Of a stretch of DNA of 64,000 bases, positions 1 to 13,472 are shown one piece after another. The stretch lies in NCBI RefSeq assembly GCF_000429025.1, contig NZ_AUBB01000017.1, positions 269,157-333,156 of the forward strand, in the 5' to 3' direction. The position numbers and the translations under genes are program-made. Under the pieces are notes generated by a model, which did no database searches, was not told the origin of the DNA, and saw only the letters and a program-made list of their open reading frames with translations. Origin of the DNA: Actinospineispora spinosispora DSM 44797 (lineage in GTDB: Bacteria; Actinomycetota; Actinomycetes; Mycobacteriales; Pseudonocardiaceae). Position 1 is the first letter of the stretch, and each line of letters starts with the position of its first letter.

Positions 1-29
1 CTGTCACACGCGTAACGCCCGGGGTGACT

Positions 30-93
30 TCGCAGAGGCTCATGTCGCGTCGCACATGTTCCAACATCTGCGACGCAACACGTAGCTCTGCGA
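30..93. repeat. 64-bp palindromic repeat, copy 1
   Basis: Imperfect palindrome that starts TCGCAGAG and ends CTCTGCGA, with an inner arm ATGTCGCGTCGCA matched by TGCGACGCAACA. Two further copies of exactly the same length lie at 26680-26743 and 28707-28770. The shared layout is a short outer arm, 5-nt spacer, long inner arm, small loop, then the mirror image. Copy 1 is the most diverged in the loop. Confidence 0.8.
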
Positions 94-214
94 GGCGTGA
101 CAGAAGTGACCGCAGAGACTCCTGGGACTACGTGCACGCGCGAGGGCGCAGCCCAATGCGCAACAACGGCGCCATCGGCCCGCCACCACCTACGGCATGC
201 ACGCACACCTGCCC

Positions 215-375
215 CATCCCCGCGATCCTGGCTAAGCACTTGGCGTGGCCGCCCGCTGTCAACCCTGAAACCTCGCCCCCGAGCCCGTGCAACCAGGAAC
301 GAGCGCGAGGCCGGCGCCAGCCGGGGGTTGAGAGCGGGCGGCCACGCCAAGCACACTCAAAAGCCAGCGGGGATG
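215..375. repeat. ~160-bp palindromic element, copy A
   Basis: Two nested arm pairs: outer CATCCCCGC...TGGCT (215-233) against AGCCAGCGGGGATG (362-375), and inner 27-bp arms at 239-265 and 325-351 that match at 26 of 27 positions. The same element recurs at 52135-52292 beside the DUF222/HNH gene, with an identical 113-bp inner segment length. The similarity between copies extends some 25-30 bp left of the outer arm. It resembles a MITE-like or REP-like element and carries no open frame of its own. Confidence 0.8.
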
Positions 376-417
376 ACCACAGCAAGAATCAGCGGGAGTA
401 CGCCCTGCCGCCCCGAG

Positions 418-987
418 TCACTCACCGGCACCGGCACCGGCCTGCTGACGTCGGGCCCGCAGCGCGCGAACCCGTCCCCGGCTGGCGCACGCCGGCGCCG
501 GGCACCAGCGGCGTCGGCCGGTGGGGTCGATGAAGATCCCCTGGCAGTCGTGCTCGGCGCAGACGAGAAGGTCATGGCGCTCCACTCCGGTGAGATGTGA
601 GACCGCCTGACGCACGATCCGTCCGAGCGCTTCAGCGGTGTCGACGGGTGGCCGCCGGAGCAGTGCGTCGCCGGGAGCGAGCCGGACGTCGGCGGGCAGG
701 TCGCTCAACAGCTTGGCCAGTGCGCGGACGGCCACAGCGGGAACCGGCGTGCCGGTGGCTGTCGGGAGCGCCACGGCACGCACCGTCTCCCGAACCGAGA
801 CCGCCAGCTCCAGATCCGACGGACCGGGGGAGTGCTCCGGTGCCAGCTCGCAACGGGAGAGCCAGTCGGCCAGCCGCTCCGGTGTGTCGATGCGTTCGAT
901 CGGTCGCGCGCTGAAGGTCTGTCCGCTGGTCGCCAGCAGGTTGAGCCAGGTGGCGCCGCAGTCGAACCGGAAGTCCTTGGTGCTCAC
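418..987 (-). CDS. ABATE-domain / CGNR-type zinc-finger regulator
   Basis: The 189-residue protein has the N-terminal ABATE pattern (FDCGATWLNLLAT near residue 9) and a C-terminal treble-clef finger: CAEHDC followed about 16 residues later by WCPAPACASRGRV, where CASR replaces the signature CGNR. Family members are presumed stress-related DNA-binding regulators, but their ligands are unknown. The GTG start is not preceded by a ribosome binding site. A TACACT hexamer ends six bases before it on this strand, which would suit a leaderless transcript. The gene is divergent from the decarboxylase/phosphotriesterase pair, and the 78-bp gap holds two matched palindromes, so it probably controls that pair and itself. 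Confidence 0.8.
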   Translation of the reverse strand: MSTKDFRFDCGATWLNLLATSGQTFSARPIERIDTPERLADWLSRCELAPEHSPGPSDLELAVSVRETVRAVALPTATGTPVPAVAVRALAKLLSDLPADVRLAPGDALLRRPPVDTAEALGRIVRQAVSHLTGVERHDLLVCAEHDCQGIFIDPTGRRRWCPAPACASRGRVRALRARRQQAGAGAGE

Positions 988-996
988 CAGAAAAGT

Positions 997-1015
997 GTAA
1001 CGCTTCAGCCGTTAC
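997..1015. promoter_or_regulatory. Palindromic operator, site 1
   Basis: GTAACGCTTCAGCCGTTAC: hexamer half-sites GTAACG/CGTTAC separated by 7 nt, ending 10 nt from the start codon of the CGNR-type gene. Its twin is at 1027-1045, with centres exactly 30 bp apart (about three helical turns, same DNA face). Likely bound by the divergent regulator; the binding protein is inferred. Confidence 0.75.
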
Positions 1016-1026
1016 CTGTGTATGGT

Positions 1027-1045
1027 GTAACGGGTCAAGCGTTAC
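1027..1045. promoter_or_regulatory. Palindromic operator, site 2
   Basis: GTAACGGGTCAAGCGTTAC: the same half-sites and the same 7-nt gap as site 1 but a different spacer, so the arms are the conserved part. It ends 7 nt before the GAGGAG ribosome binding site of the downstream gene, where bound protein would block transcription of that gene. Confidence 0.75.
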
Positions 1046-1064
1046 ATTGAACAGAGGAGTGAGC

Positions 1065-1472
1065 GTGGCCGAGAACAACGAGATCTCTCCGGCGGTACTG
1101 GACCGGGACGCCGGCTATCGACTGCTGGAGCAGCTGCAGGACGAACAGACCCGCGCCGGTTGGTCGAGCATGCTGGAGAGCCAGGTCCCCGGTTTCGCCG
1201 ACTGGGTCATCACCGCCCTGTTCGGCGGGACCTACCAGCGTGACGGCCTGTCGCTGCGCGACCGGCAGCTGGTCAACCTCGCGGCACTGACCGCGCTCGG
1301 TGGTGTCGACCCTCAGCTCACCGGGCACGTCAGGACCAGCCTCCGGGTCGGGATGTCGAAGCAGGAGATTCTCGAGGTCTTCGTGCACCTCGCCCCCTAC
1401 ATCGGGATGCCGAAGACCCTCGCCGGACTGCGGGTGGCCACGGCGGCCCTGGACGACGAGGCCGGTCGATGA
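1065..1472 (+). CDS. Carboxymuconolactone decarboxylase family protein
   Basis: A 135-residue all-helical CMD/AhpD-fold protein. The segment from DRQLVNLAALTALGG to the HVRTSLRVGMSKQEILEVFVH stretch is typical of the PcaC-like branch. The CxxC pair of AhpD-type peroxidases is absent, so a decarboxylase or isomerase-like role on an aromatic or lactone intermediate is more likely than thiol redox. The GTG at 1065 is chosen because GAGGAG (1053-1058) lies six bases upstream; a TTG at 1047 has no such site. Its last codons overlap the phosphotriesterase-like gene (ATGA), so the two are translationally coupled. Confidence 0.82.
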   Translation: MAENNEISPAVLDRDAGYRLLEQLQDEQTRAGWSSMLESQVPGFADWVITALFGGTYQRDGLSLRDRQLVNLAALTALGGVDPQLTGHVRTSLRVGMSKQEILEVFVHLAPYIGMPKTLAGLRVATAALDDEAGR

Positions 1473-2389
1473 GCACCGTCCGCACGGTTCTCGGTGATGT
1501 CGCGCCGGAACAGCTGGGCGTCACCGACGCGCACGACCACCTGTTCCTGCGGATGCCGAGGCTGGCCGGTGAGGAGCTGGACGACCAGGACGCGGCGATC
1601 GCCGAACTGGCCGCCTTCCGCGACGCGGGCGGCGACACGGTGATCCACTGGACCCCGCACGGGCTGGGACGCAGGGCCGGTGATCTGGTGGCGGTCTCCG
1701 AGGCGGCCGGGGCGCACGTCGTCGCCGCGACCGGTCTTCACCAGGAAGCGCACTACGACCCCCAGCTGCTCGCCGGGCTGCGGTCCGGCCTGGCCGAGCT
1801 GTTCGTCACCGAGCTGACCGAGGGCATCGAAGGCGAAGGGCCCGCGACCCCCAGAGCGGGGATGATCAAGGTCGCCGGTGACTTCCACAGCCTCAGTCGG
1901 CACACCCGCTGGGTGATGACCGCGGCCGCCGAGGCGCACCGCGAGACGGGCGCGACGATCGGCGTGCACCTGGAACGCGGCACCGCCGCCGCGCTGGTGG
2001 TCGACCTGCTCTGCGTCCGGCTGGGCGTGCCCCCGGCCAAGGTCGTGCTCGGCCATCTGAACCGTTCACCCGATCTCGGCATGTACCACGAGGTCGCCGC
2101 GGCCGGCGTGTTCCTGGCGTTCGACGGACCGTCCCGGGCCAACCACGAGTCCGACTGGCGCCTGTTCGAGTCGCTGGTCGCGCTGGCCGAGTTCGGTTGC
2201 TCCGATCGGTTGTTGTTCGGCGGCGACACCACGACCGCATCGGCCAGGGCCGCCACGGACGGCGGGCCGGGAATGCCGTACCTGCTCAGCACGATGCGCC
2301 CGAGGCTGACCAGCGAACTCGGCGAGGACGTGGTGCGGCGGATGATGGTGACCAATCCGGCCAGGGCATTCGCGAACGACTGGAGGTGA
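1469..2389 (+). CDS. Phosphotriesterase-family hydrolase (lactonase-like)
   Basis: A 306-residue amidohydrolase-fold enzyme of the phosphotriesterase branch. Visible metal-centre residues are the HxH-type DAHDH near residue 21, the lysine in MIKVAGD near 132 (carbamylated in the family), the histidines in GVHLERG near 166 and GHLNRS near 192, and the aspartate in GGDTTT near 251. Most bacterial members are lactonases or organophosphate hydrolases. Coupling to a CMD-family gene suggests lactone or muconolactone-type chemistry; the substrate is unknown. It overlaps the upstream stop by four bases. Confidence 0.85.
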   Translation: MSTVRTVLGDVAPEQLGVTDAHDHLFLRMPRLAGEELDDQDAAIAELAAFRDAGGDTVIHWTPHGLGRRAGDLVAVSEAAGAHVVAATGLHQEAHYDPQLLAGLRSGLAELFVTELTEGIEGEGPATPRAGMIKVAGDFHSLSRHTRWVMTAAAEAHRETGATIGVHLERGTAAALVVDLLCVRLGVPPAKVVLGHLNRSPDLGMYHEVAAAGVFLAFDGPSRANHESDWRLFESLVALAEFGCSDRLLFGGDTTTASARAATDGGPGMPYLLSTMRPRLTSELGEDVVRRMMVTNPARAFANDWR

Positions 2390-2650
2390 CCGCGAACTTC
2401 ACACGCCCACAGTGCCTGCGCGGGGGTGGGGGCATGAGAGCCTTCTCCCCAGCCGGTGAGGGTTGTGGACGAAGGGAGTGACGGCGCTGGGTACCCCTGC
2501 GCAAAAACCGTCGTTCAGGGGTGGCCGTCGCCGCCGGATCCGTAGCAACATCACCGGTGACCAGGACAACGTCGACGAGCATCGTGTGCTCGACGGCGAA
2601 CGAGTGGGCAGTTCAAGTGGGCCCGGCCGGCCAGCGAGGATGAGCACTAC

Positions 2651-8299
<5,649 letters not shown>

Positions 8300-8303
8300 G
8301 GGC

Positions 8304-8340
8304 AGCGGTTGCCGAACGGGCACGCCGTTCGGCAACCGCT
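8304..8340 (+). terminator. Terminator hairpin after the carboxylase gene
   Basis: Perfect inverted repeat with 16-bp arms (AGCGGTTGCCGAACGG and its complement) and a 5-nt loop, beginning five bases after the carboxylase stop codon. It lacks a long T-run, as is usual for actinomycete terminators. Confidence 0.8.
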
Positions 8341-8496
8341 TGTCATCTGTTCGTTGCCTTGTGTTCTCCCCAGGGCCGGTTCGATGCGTCCGTTCGGGTG
8401 GTCTAGCACGTGATCGTGGTTCCCATCCGGCAGGGCGGGCAACACTGTCACCAACGGACCCGCCACTTGTCGCTGGGGAGCGGATAGGTGGCCGCG

Positions 8497-8537
8497 GGGG
8501 CCGGAGTAGCCGTCTCGGGGGCGGCAGCTCCGGCCCC
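8497..8537 (+). terminator. Second hairpin in the same gap
   Basis: GGGGCCGGAG (8497-8506) pairs with CTCCGGCCCC (8528-8537) and is followed by a T-rich run. Together with the hairpin at 8304-8340 it isolates the carboxylase transcript from the GntR/MFS pair. It could instead be a leader structure of the downstream genes. Confidence 0.5.
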
Positions 8538-8586
8538 TTCTTATTTCCCACCTCACCGGCGTGAGACGGTGTGTCGACTGCCATAG

Positions 8587-8611
8587 ATACAAGCTTGTAT
8601 TGATGCTTGTA
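8587..8611. promoter_or_regulatory. Probable GntR operator
   Basis: ATACAAGCTTGTAT is a perfect 14-bp palindrome, followed four bases later by a further half-site TGCTTGTA. It lies 12-36 bp upstream of the GntR start codon. Short AT-rich palindromes of this kind at the regulator's own promoter are typical of FadR-subfamily autoregulation; binding is inferred. Confidence 0.65.
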
Positions 8612-8622
8612 CGCTTCGCGTC

Positions 8623-9276
8623 GTGAACAGCTCACCGGAGATCGAACCGGACGCGCTCCCGGCCGCGGAGCGCGCCTACGACCTGACCAAGGAGCTCGTG
8701 CTCACCGGCGAACTGCCCGGTGGGCACCTGTTCAGCGAGGGCGACATCGCCGGGCGCCTCGGCGTCAGCCGGACGCCGGTGCGTGAGGCGTTCCTACGGT
8801 TGCAGGCCGAGGACCTGCTGCGGCTCATCCCCAAACGCGGCGCGGTCGTGGTGCCGGTTCCGCCTGGCGAGGCGGAGGACGTGTTGGATGCACGGGAGGC
8901 GATCGAGACAGCCGCCGTCCGCCGGCTGTTGCGGCGCCCCGAGCTGGTCGCCGACGCGGTGGCCGGGCTCAGGACGGTGCTGCGGCTCCAGCGGGAGCAC
9001 GCCGAGGCGCGCGATCTCGCCGCGTTCGCGGAGGCCGACGAGAAGTTCCACCGAACGATCGTGGCGGCCGGCCGCAACAACCTCACCATCCGCTTCTACG
9101 CGGGTCTCGCCGACCGGCAGCGGCGGATGAGCATGCTCGCGCTCGGCCCGGTGCCGGAGGAGCTCCTGCCGATCGTCACCGACCACGAGCGGCTGGTCGG
9201 CATCATCGAGGCTGGCGACGACGCGGAGTTCGCCTCGGCGCTGCGCTCGCACCTGGACAGGACACACCGGCGATGA
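8623..9276 (+). CDS. GntR-family regulator with FCD domain
   Basis: A 217-residue FadR-subfamily regulator. The winged helix-turn-helix (about residues 15-80) shows SEGDIAGRLGVSRTPVREAF, and the FCD effector-binding domain (about 90-210) shows DAREAIETAAVRRL and DEKFHRTIVAAG. FCD proteins usually sense small carboxylic acids through a metal held by Asp and His residues. The start is a GTG. The MFS gene overlaps the stop by four bases, so a regulator/transporter pair is clear. Control of the upstream carboxylase is possible but separated by two hairpins. Confidence 0.88.
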   Translation: MNSSPEIEPDALPAAERAYDLTKELVLTGELPGGHLFSEGDIAGRLGVSRTPVREAFLRLQAEDLLRLIPKRGAVVVPVPPGEAEDVLDAREAIETAAVRRLLRRPELVADAVAGLRTVLRLQREHAEARDLAAFAEADEKFHRTIVAAGRNNLTIRFYAGLADRQRRMSMLALGPVPEELLPIVTDHERLVGIIEAGDDAEFASALRSHLDRTHRR

Positions 9277-10475
9277 GCGCGCGCAGGTCCGGGTACTGGA
9301 AGCCGGTTGCCGCCGCGATGTTCTGCTGCGGCTGGGGCGGCAACCAGTTCACCCCGCTATTGATCATGTACCGGCAGCACGGGTTGTCCGCGCTCGCGGT
9401 CGACTCGCTGCTCGGCGCGTACGTCTTCGGGCTCGTGCCCGGGCTGCTGATGGCCGGCGGACTGTCCGACCGCTACGGGCGGCGGCCGGTGATGATCGCC
9501 GGAACGGTGTTGTCGCTGGTGGCGAGCGTGTTCCTGGCGATGGGGGAGTGGGGCTCGACCTGGATCGCGCTCGGCAGGTTCCTCACCGGGATCGCGGTGG
9601 CGGTCGCCATGGCCGTCGGTTCCACCTGGATCAAGGAGCTGTCCGACCTCGACGAGTCCGGAGCCGACTCGGGGGCACGCCGGGCGACCCTGTGGCTGAC
9701 ACTGGGCTTCGGCGTCGGCCCCGGCGTCGCCGGAGTGCTGGCGCAGTGGGGGCCCCGGCCGATGGAGGTCCCCTACCTGGTGCACGTCCTGGTCGCGCTG
9801 GTCGTCGTGCCGGTCCTGGTGCTGGGGACCCGCGCGGCCCCGACGACGGTTCCGACCGGCGCGGAGGCCGGCTCGCGGTTCGGCGGGGCGCGTCACCCCA
9901 GGTTCCTCAGGGTGGTCATCCCGATGGCCCCGTGGATCTTCGGCTCGGCGGGGGTGGCCTACGCGATCATGCCGCAGCTCGTCGGCGAGCGTCTCGGCTC
10001 CTGGGGACTGCCGTACTCGACCCTGGTGACGGTCTGCACGCTCGGTGCGGGTGTGCTCATCCAACCGGTCGCCGGCTGGCTCGACCGGGAGACGAGCGCT
10101 CGCGCGGTGGTCGTCTCGATGATCGTGATGTCGATGGGGCTGGCGGTGAGCGCGATCGCCGCCACGATCGGGTCGCCGCTGGTGGCGCTCGGAGCCGCGA
10201 TCGTGCTCGGTGCCGCGTACGGGATCGCGGTCGTGTCCGGTCTGCTGGAGCTGCAACGCATGTCGCGGCCCGACGAGCTCGCCGGCCTGACGGGCATCTA
10301 CTACGCGCTGGCCTACGTCGGCTTCCTGGTGCCCTCGGTCCTGCAGCTGCTCAACGCGGTGGCCAGCTACCCGGTGTTGCTGAGCGGTCTGGCGGTCATC
10401 GCGCTGCTGGGCACGGCGGTCATCGCGCGGCACTCACGCGCGCACCTGCCGGTCACAGCCAGCTCCGCCTTTTGA
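9273..10475 (+). CDS. MFS transporter
   Basis: A 400-residue integral membrane protein with about twelve hydrophobic segments and the loop 2-3 MFS signature GGLSDRYGRRPV near residue 63. No substrate can be named. It is translationally coupled to the GntR gene by an ATGA overlap and is probably a carboxylate or drug-type transporter under that regulator. Its last 23 bp overlap the 3' end of the convergent corA gene, so the two transcripts are partly antisense. Confidence 0.85.
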   Translation: MSARRSGYWKPVAAAMFCCGWGGNQFTPLLIMYRQHGLSALAVDSLLGAYVFGLVPGLLMAGGLSDRYGRRPVMIAGTVLSLVASVFLAMGEWGSTWIALGRFLTGIAVAVAMAVGSTWIKELSDLDESGADSGARRATLWLTLGFGVGPGVAGVLAQWGPRPMEVPYLVHVLVALVVVPVLVLGTRAAPTTVPTGAEAGSRFGGARHPRFLRVVIPMAPWIFGSAGVAYAIMPQLVGERLGSWGLPYSTLVTVCTLGAGVLIQPVAGWLDRETSARAVVVSMIVMSMGLAVSAIAATIGSPLVALGAAIVLGAAYGIAVVSGLLELQRMSRPDELAGLTGIYYALAYVGFLVPSVLQLLNAVASYPVLLSGLAVIALLGTAVIARHSRAHLPVTASSAF

Positions 10476-11487
10476 ACGCCAGATACAGGATCAGGCTCAT
10501 CAGCAGCATCAAACCGATCGCCATCGGATAGCCGAGGACCCAGTTGATCTCCGGCATGTGCGTGAAGTTCATTCCGTAGATGCCGGCGATCAGGGTCGGG
10601 GCGAACAGGATGGCGGCCCAGGAGGAGATGCGTTTGACCTGCTCACCCTGCTTGTAGCTGGCCTCGGTCAACCGGGTCATCTCGTCGTTCTGCCGCTGGG
10701 CGACGAGCGTCGCGTTGACCGTCAGGATGTTCGCCAGCAGCTGGCGGAACGACTCGGTGCGCTCCACCACCCGGGTCACGTGGTCCGCGACGTCGCGCAA
10801 CATCCGACGCAGCTCGAGATCGTCCTCGCTCGCGTGCTCCTTGAGCAGGTCACGCAGCATGATCAGGATGTCCGGCAGCGGGTCGACCGCGCGCTGGAAC
10901 TCGATCACCTCGCGGGTCAGCTGGTAGATGCGCCGGGAGGCGCCCGGGTCGCCGTCGAAGACCTGGACCTCGATCTCGTCGATGTCGTTGCGCAGCCCGT
11001 CCAGCACCGGGCCGTAGTCGTCGACGATCTTGTCCAGCAGCGCGTAGAGCACCGAGTAGGGGCCTCGCCTGAGCAGCTCGGGCTCCTCCTCGAGGCGCTT
11101 GCGGACCTCCTTGATGTTCGGCTCCTCGGCGTGCCGGACACCGACCACGAAGCCGGGGCCGAGGAACAGGTGCAGCTCACCGATCTCGACGACCTCGACC
11201 GGGTCGACGTAGCGCGCCGGTCGCAGGACGACGAACAGGGTGTTGCCGTAGCGCTCCAGCTTGGGGCGCTGATGGGCGTCGATGGCGTCCTCGACCGCGA
11301 GCGGATGCAGGTCGAACTCCTTGGCAACGGACAGGATCTCGGCCTCGGTGGGGCGCAGCAGCCCGATCCAGCAGAAACTGTGACCCTGCTGAGGACAGTC
11401 CTGCAATTTGTCGTAGGTGTCCGCCAGTGACGAGGGCACAACGGCCCGCTCGCCGTCGATGTAGATCACGTTGTCGACCAGTGACAT
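10453..11487 (-). CDS. corA: CorA-family magnesium/cobalt transporter
   Basis: A 344-residue CorA: a large cytoplasmic funnel domain (about residues 1-280, including LHPLAVEDAIDAHQRPKLE) followed by two transmembrane helices at the C-terminus. The selectivity motif YGMNF sits at the end of the first helix, and the protein ends with the basic tail KRRSWL. The ATG at 11487 is chosen because AGAGGAA precedes it by about five bases; an in-frame ATG 13 codons upstream lacks such a site. The usual role is Mg2+ uptake driven by membrane potential. The 3' end overlaps the MFS gene on the other strand. Confidence 0.92.
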   Translation of the reverse strand: MSLVDNVIYIDGERAVVPSSLADTYDKLQDCPQQGHSFCWIGLLRPTEAEILSVAKEFDLHPLAVEDAIDAHQRPKLERYGNTLFVVLRPARYVDPVEVVEIGELHLFLGPGFVVGVRHAEEPNIKEVRKRLEEEPELLRRGPYSVLYALLDKIVDDYGPVLDGLRNDIDEIEVQVFDGDPGASRRIYQLTREVIEFQRAVDPLPDILIMLRDLLKEHASEDDLELRRMLRDVADHVTRVVERTESFRQLLANILTVNATLVAQRQNDEMTRLTEASYKQGEQVKRISSWAAILFAPTLIAGIYGMNFTHMPEINWVLGYPMAIGLMLLMSLILYLAFKRRSWL

Positions 11488-11643
11488 GCGGTTCCTCTGT
11501 TCTGCGAGCGCCTCTGCGATCAGCATGCCGCGGCGGGCGATTGTTCACGTGGTCAACGCCACCTCCGGCAGACGTCACTGTTGCTCGTAACTGTCGGTGC
11601 ATACGCCTACCGTCGAGTACGTAGAGTCCGAGAGGGGGCGCTA

Positions 11644-12114
11644 ATGATGGTTGATGCACAGAACGCGAGCGCCGGTACCCGAGCCGGCGCGGCGGTGGCG
11701 GCGCAGTTCGCGCTGGTGCGCGTGCCGGTGGTGCTGTGCCTCGGCGCGGGTGAGCTGACCGTGAGCAAGGTCAGCGAGACGGTGGCCGACGCGCGGGTGC
11801 GCGCGGTCAAGGTGATCGGCAAGGCTCACCAGACGTATCTGGACCTGGCCGAACGCGGCGAGGGCACGCTCCGGCGGATTCGGAGCCAGCCACGGGTCGC
11901 CGACGTGCTGCGCAATGTCGCCGACGCGACCGAGCGGCTGGACAACCAGGTCGAGTTCGTGGTCGACGAGATGCACGACGCGTCCGAGGAGGCGCTCGGC
12001 AGGATGAGCATCGAGACCTGGGCGGCGCGCGAGCGCGCGGCCCGTGCGACGCAGCGCTTCGCCCGCGAAGCGGTGGACACGGTGACCGGAAGGCACGAGC
12101 CCGAGTCCGCGTAG
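11644..12114 (+). CDS. Heparin-binding hemagglutinin-like protein
   Basis: A 156-residue helical, probably coiled-coil protein. Its middle part (YLDLAERGEGTLRRIRSQP, about residues 68-86) resembles the YxxLxxRGExxLxRLRSQ segment of mycobacterial HbhA, but the lysine/alanine-rich heparin-binding tail of HbhA is absent. Homologues in non-mycobacterial actinomycetes have been linked to lipid inclusions and surface association; the role here is open. The start at 11644 follows GAGAGGGGG by about eight bases. It is monocistronic, ending just before a perfect bidirectional hairpin. Confidence 0.7.
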   Translation: MMVDAQNASAGTRAGAAVAAQFALVRVPVVLCLGAGELTVSKVSETVADARVRAVKVIGKAHQTYLDLAERGEGTLRRIRSQPRVADVLRNVADATERLDNQVEFVVDEMHDASEEALGRMSIETWAARERAARATQRFAREAVDTVTGRHEPESA

Positions 12115-12131
12115 CCGCCGCGGTCCGGAAG

Positions 12132-12183
12132 AATGCCGTGAGTGGCGAGTGGTCCCAGAGGACCACTCGCCACTCACGGCATT
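12132..12183. terminator. Perfect 24-bp inverted repeat, bidirectional terminator
   Basis: Two 24-bp arms with no mismatch around a 4-nt loop CAGA, placed between the convergent HbhA-like and hydrolase genes. The left arm begins AATGCCGTGAGTGGCGAGTG. The outer CCGTGAGTG is shared with the hairpin at 56814-56857, which suggests a lineage-specific intergenic palindrome rather than a one-off terminator. Confidence 0.8.
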
Positions 12184-12226
12184 GACCAGGAGATTTGCCG
12201 GCCGGGTAGGGCGTGGCGGAGAGGGG

Positions 12227-12943
12227 TCAGGCTCCCAGGAGCGCCTTGGCCAGGCCCTCGGGCTGGGTGAAGGGAGCTTCGTGGCTGCCGGGGGCGGTGA
12301 TCGGGTCGACGCCGAGGCGCTTGGCGAAGCGGTCCCAGCCGAACTCTCCCGGCGGCAGCGCGATGTCGTCGATGCTGAGCACGTAGGAGACCGGCACGTC
12401 GAACGACTCGAGATCCAGCGGCTCGACGGTCTCGGTGAAGTACTGGAAGGGCTGCGGGGTGAGCAGCTGGTGGACGAGGTGTTGGACGTGCTCGTCGGCG
12501 TCCTGCATGAACCCGTGCTGCCACACCTCGTAGGGCAGGGTGATGGTGTTGTTGCCGGAGGCCTCGGCGGTGGCCTGGAACAGCTGGCGGTGTTCGTCGG
12601 GGACCTCGTCCTGCAGCCCTCGTCCGGCGGCCGGGACGAACGCGCTGTAGTAGACGAGCTTGGTCAGCCGATCGGCGAGACGCGGCGCGGCTCCGGTGAT
12701 CACGTAGCCGCCCCAGCTGTGTCCCACGAGCGTCACATCGCGCAGGTCCTCGCGCTCGAACAGCTCGACGACGGCGTTCACGACGTCGGACAGTGACAGC
12801 TCAGTGGGGTCGTCGCCGTCGGCCAGCCCGGGAAGGGTGGGCGTGAGCACCCGGTGGCCCGCGGCGCGCAGGTGCTCGGCGACCGGACGCCAGGTCCATC
12901 CGCCGTGCCAGGCCCCGTGGATCAAAACGAACGTGTCGGACAT
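12227..12943 (-). CDS. Alpha/beta hydrolase, esterase-like
   Basis: A 238-residue single-domain alpha/beta hydrolase of the plant-esterase (MES/HNL-like) type. It begins FVLIHGAWHGGWTW (oxyanion region), carries the nucleophile elbow GHSWGG near residue 82, an Asp in SIDDIALP and a late histidine in PGSHEAP. The ATG at 12943 is used because GAGGAG precedes it by four bases. It lies 58 bp downstream of the marR gene on the same strand; an imperfect palindrome in that gap suggests MarR control. The substrate is unknown. Confidence 0.83.
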   Translation of the reverse strand: MSDTFVLIHGAWHGGWTWRPVAEHLRAAGHRVLTPTLPGLADGDDPTELSLSDVVNAVVELFEREDLRDVTLVGHSWGGYVITGAAPRLADRLTKLVYYSAFVPAAGRGLQDEVPDEHRQLFQATAEASGNNTITLPYEVWQHGFMQDADEHVQHLVHQLLTPQPFQYFTETVEPLDLESFDVPVSYVLSIDDIALPPGEFGWDRFAKRLGVDPITAPGSHEAPFTQPEGLAKALLGA

Positions 12944-12973
12944 GCTGCTCCTCGATGAGTTCGACATTGAACC

Positions 12974-12985
12974 TAATCGGGATTA
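12974..12985. promoter_or_regulatory. Possible MarR operator
   Basis: TAATCGGGATTA, an AT-rich imperfect palindrome in otherwise GC-rich DNA, in the 58-bp gap between the marR gene and the hydrolase gene. It is the only such sequence in the gap; the assignment to MarR is inference. Confidence 0.4.
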
Positions 12986-13001
12986 AACAACATCCGGGAG
13001 C

Positions 13002-13469
13002 TCACACGAGGTCGGGGACCCGGCCTTCGGCTGCGGGGTGGCTGTCGGCGAGCGCGCCGATGACCGGCGTCGCGGCGAGGAACAGCCGTAGGTCGTCGTC
13101 GGAGAGCGTGGCCAGCAGCTCGGTCAGCACCTCGGCCTCACCCCGTGCGACGGACTGCAGCGCGGCGCGTCCGGCCGTGGTCACGACCACCTGGATGGCG
13201 CGGCCGTCCGTCGGGTCGGGCGCACGGTCGACGAAGCCGATGGCTGCGAGCCCAGCGACGGCGGTCGTGGCGGTCGGCTGCGAACAGGGCACCCGCTTGG
13301 CCAGCTCGCCGATGCGCTGAGCGCCGTGCTGGTTGAGCAGGGCGAGGACGATGAGCTGGGTGGGATGAACCGCACTGGTGTCGCTGGCCCGCCGCAGATT
13401 TCGCAGCAGCCGATGCATCGCGATCACCGTGCTCAGCGCATCCTCGGTGCTCACCGTCCTCGCCGTCAT
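13002..13469 (-). CDS. MarR-family transcriptional regulator
   Basis: A 155-residue winged-helix regulator: HPTQLIVLALLNQHG then RIGELAKRVPCSQPTATTAVAGL forms the recognition helix, followed by a wing at RAPDPTDGRAIQVVVT. MarR proteins usually respond to phenolic ligands or oxidants; Cys in RVPCSQP could be a redox-sensitive residue. The start codon lies three bases after the asnB stop, so it is in the asnB transcription unit and upstream of the hydrolase. Confidence 0.85.
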   Translation of the reverse strand: MTARTVSTEDALSTVIAMHRLLRNLRRASDTSAVHPTQLIVLALLNQHGAQRIGELAKRVPCSQPTATTAVAGLAAIGFVDRAPDPTDGRAIQVVVTTAGRAALQSVARGEAEVLTELLATLSDDDLRLFLAATPVIGALADSHPAAEGRVPDLV

Positions 13470-13472
13470 GGG

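Larger units (their letters stand above)
1..417. other. Left-edge intergenic stretch with two repeats
   Basis: No convincing gene is seen here; the open frames on both strands are GC-driven and lack ribosome binding sites. The stretch holds one copy of a 64-bp palindromic repeat (30-93) and one copy of a roughly 160-bp palindromic element (215-375), each listed separately because both recur elsewhere in the window. The CGNR-type regulator gene ends at 418 on the minus strand, so the 3' side may also carry its terminator. Confidence 0.7.

Noticed and set aside
128-385. 85-codon frame over the left palindromic element
   Set aside because: Lies entirely on the repeat and mirrors its arms; not protein-like.
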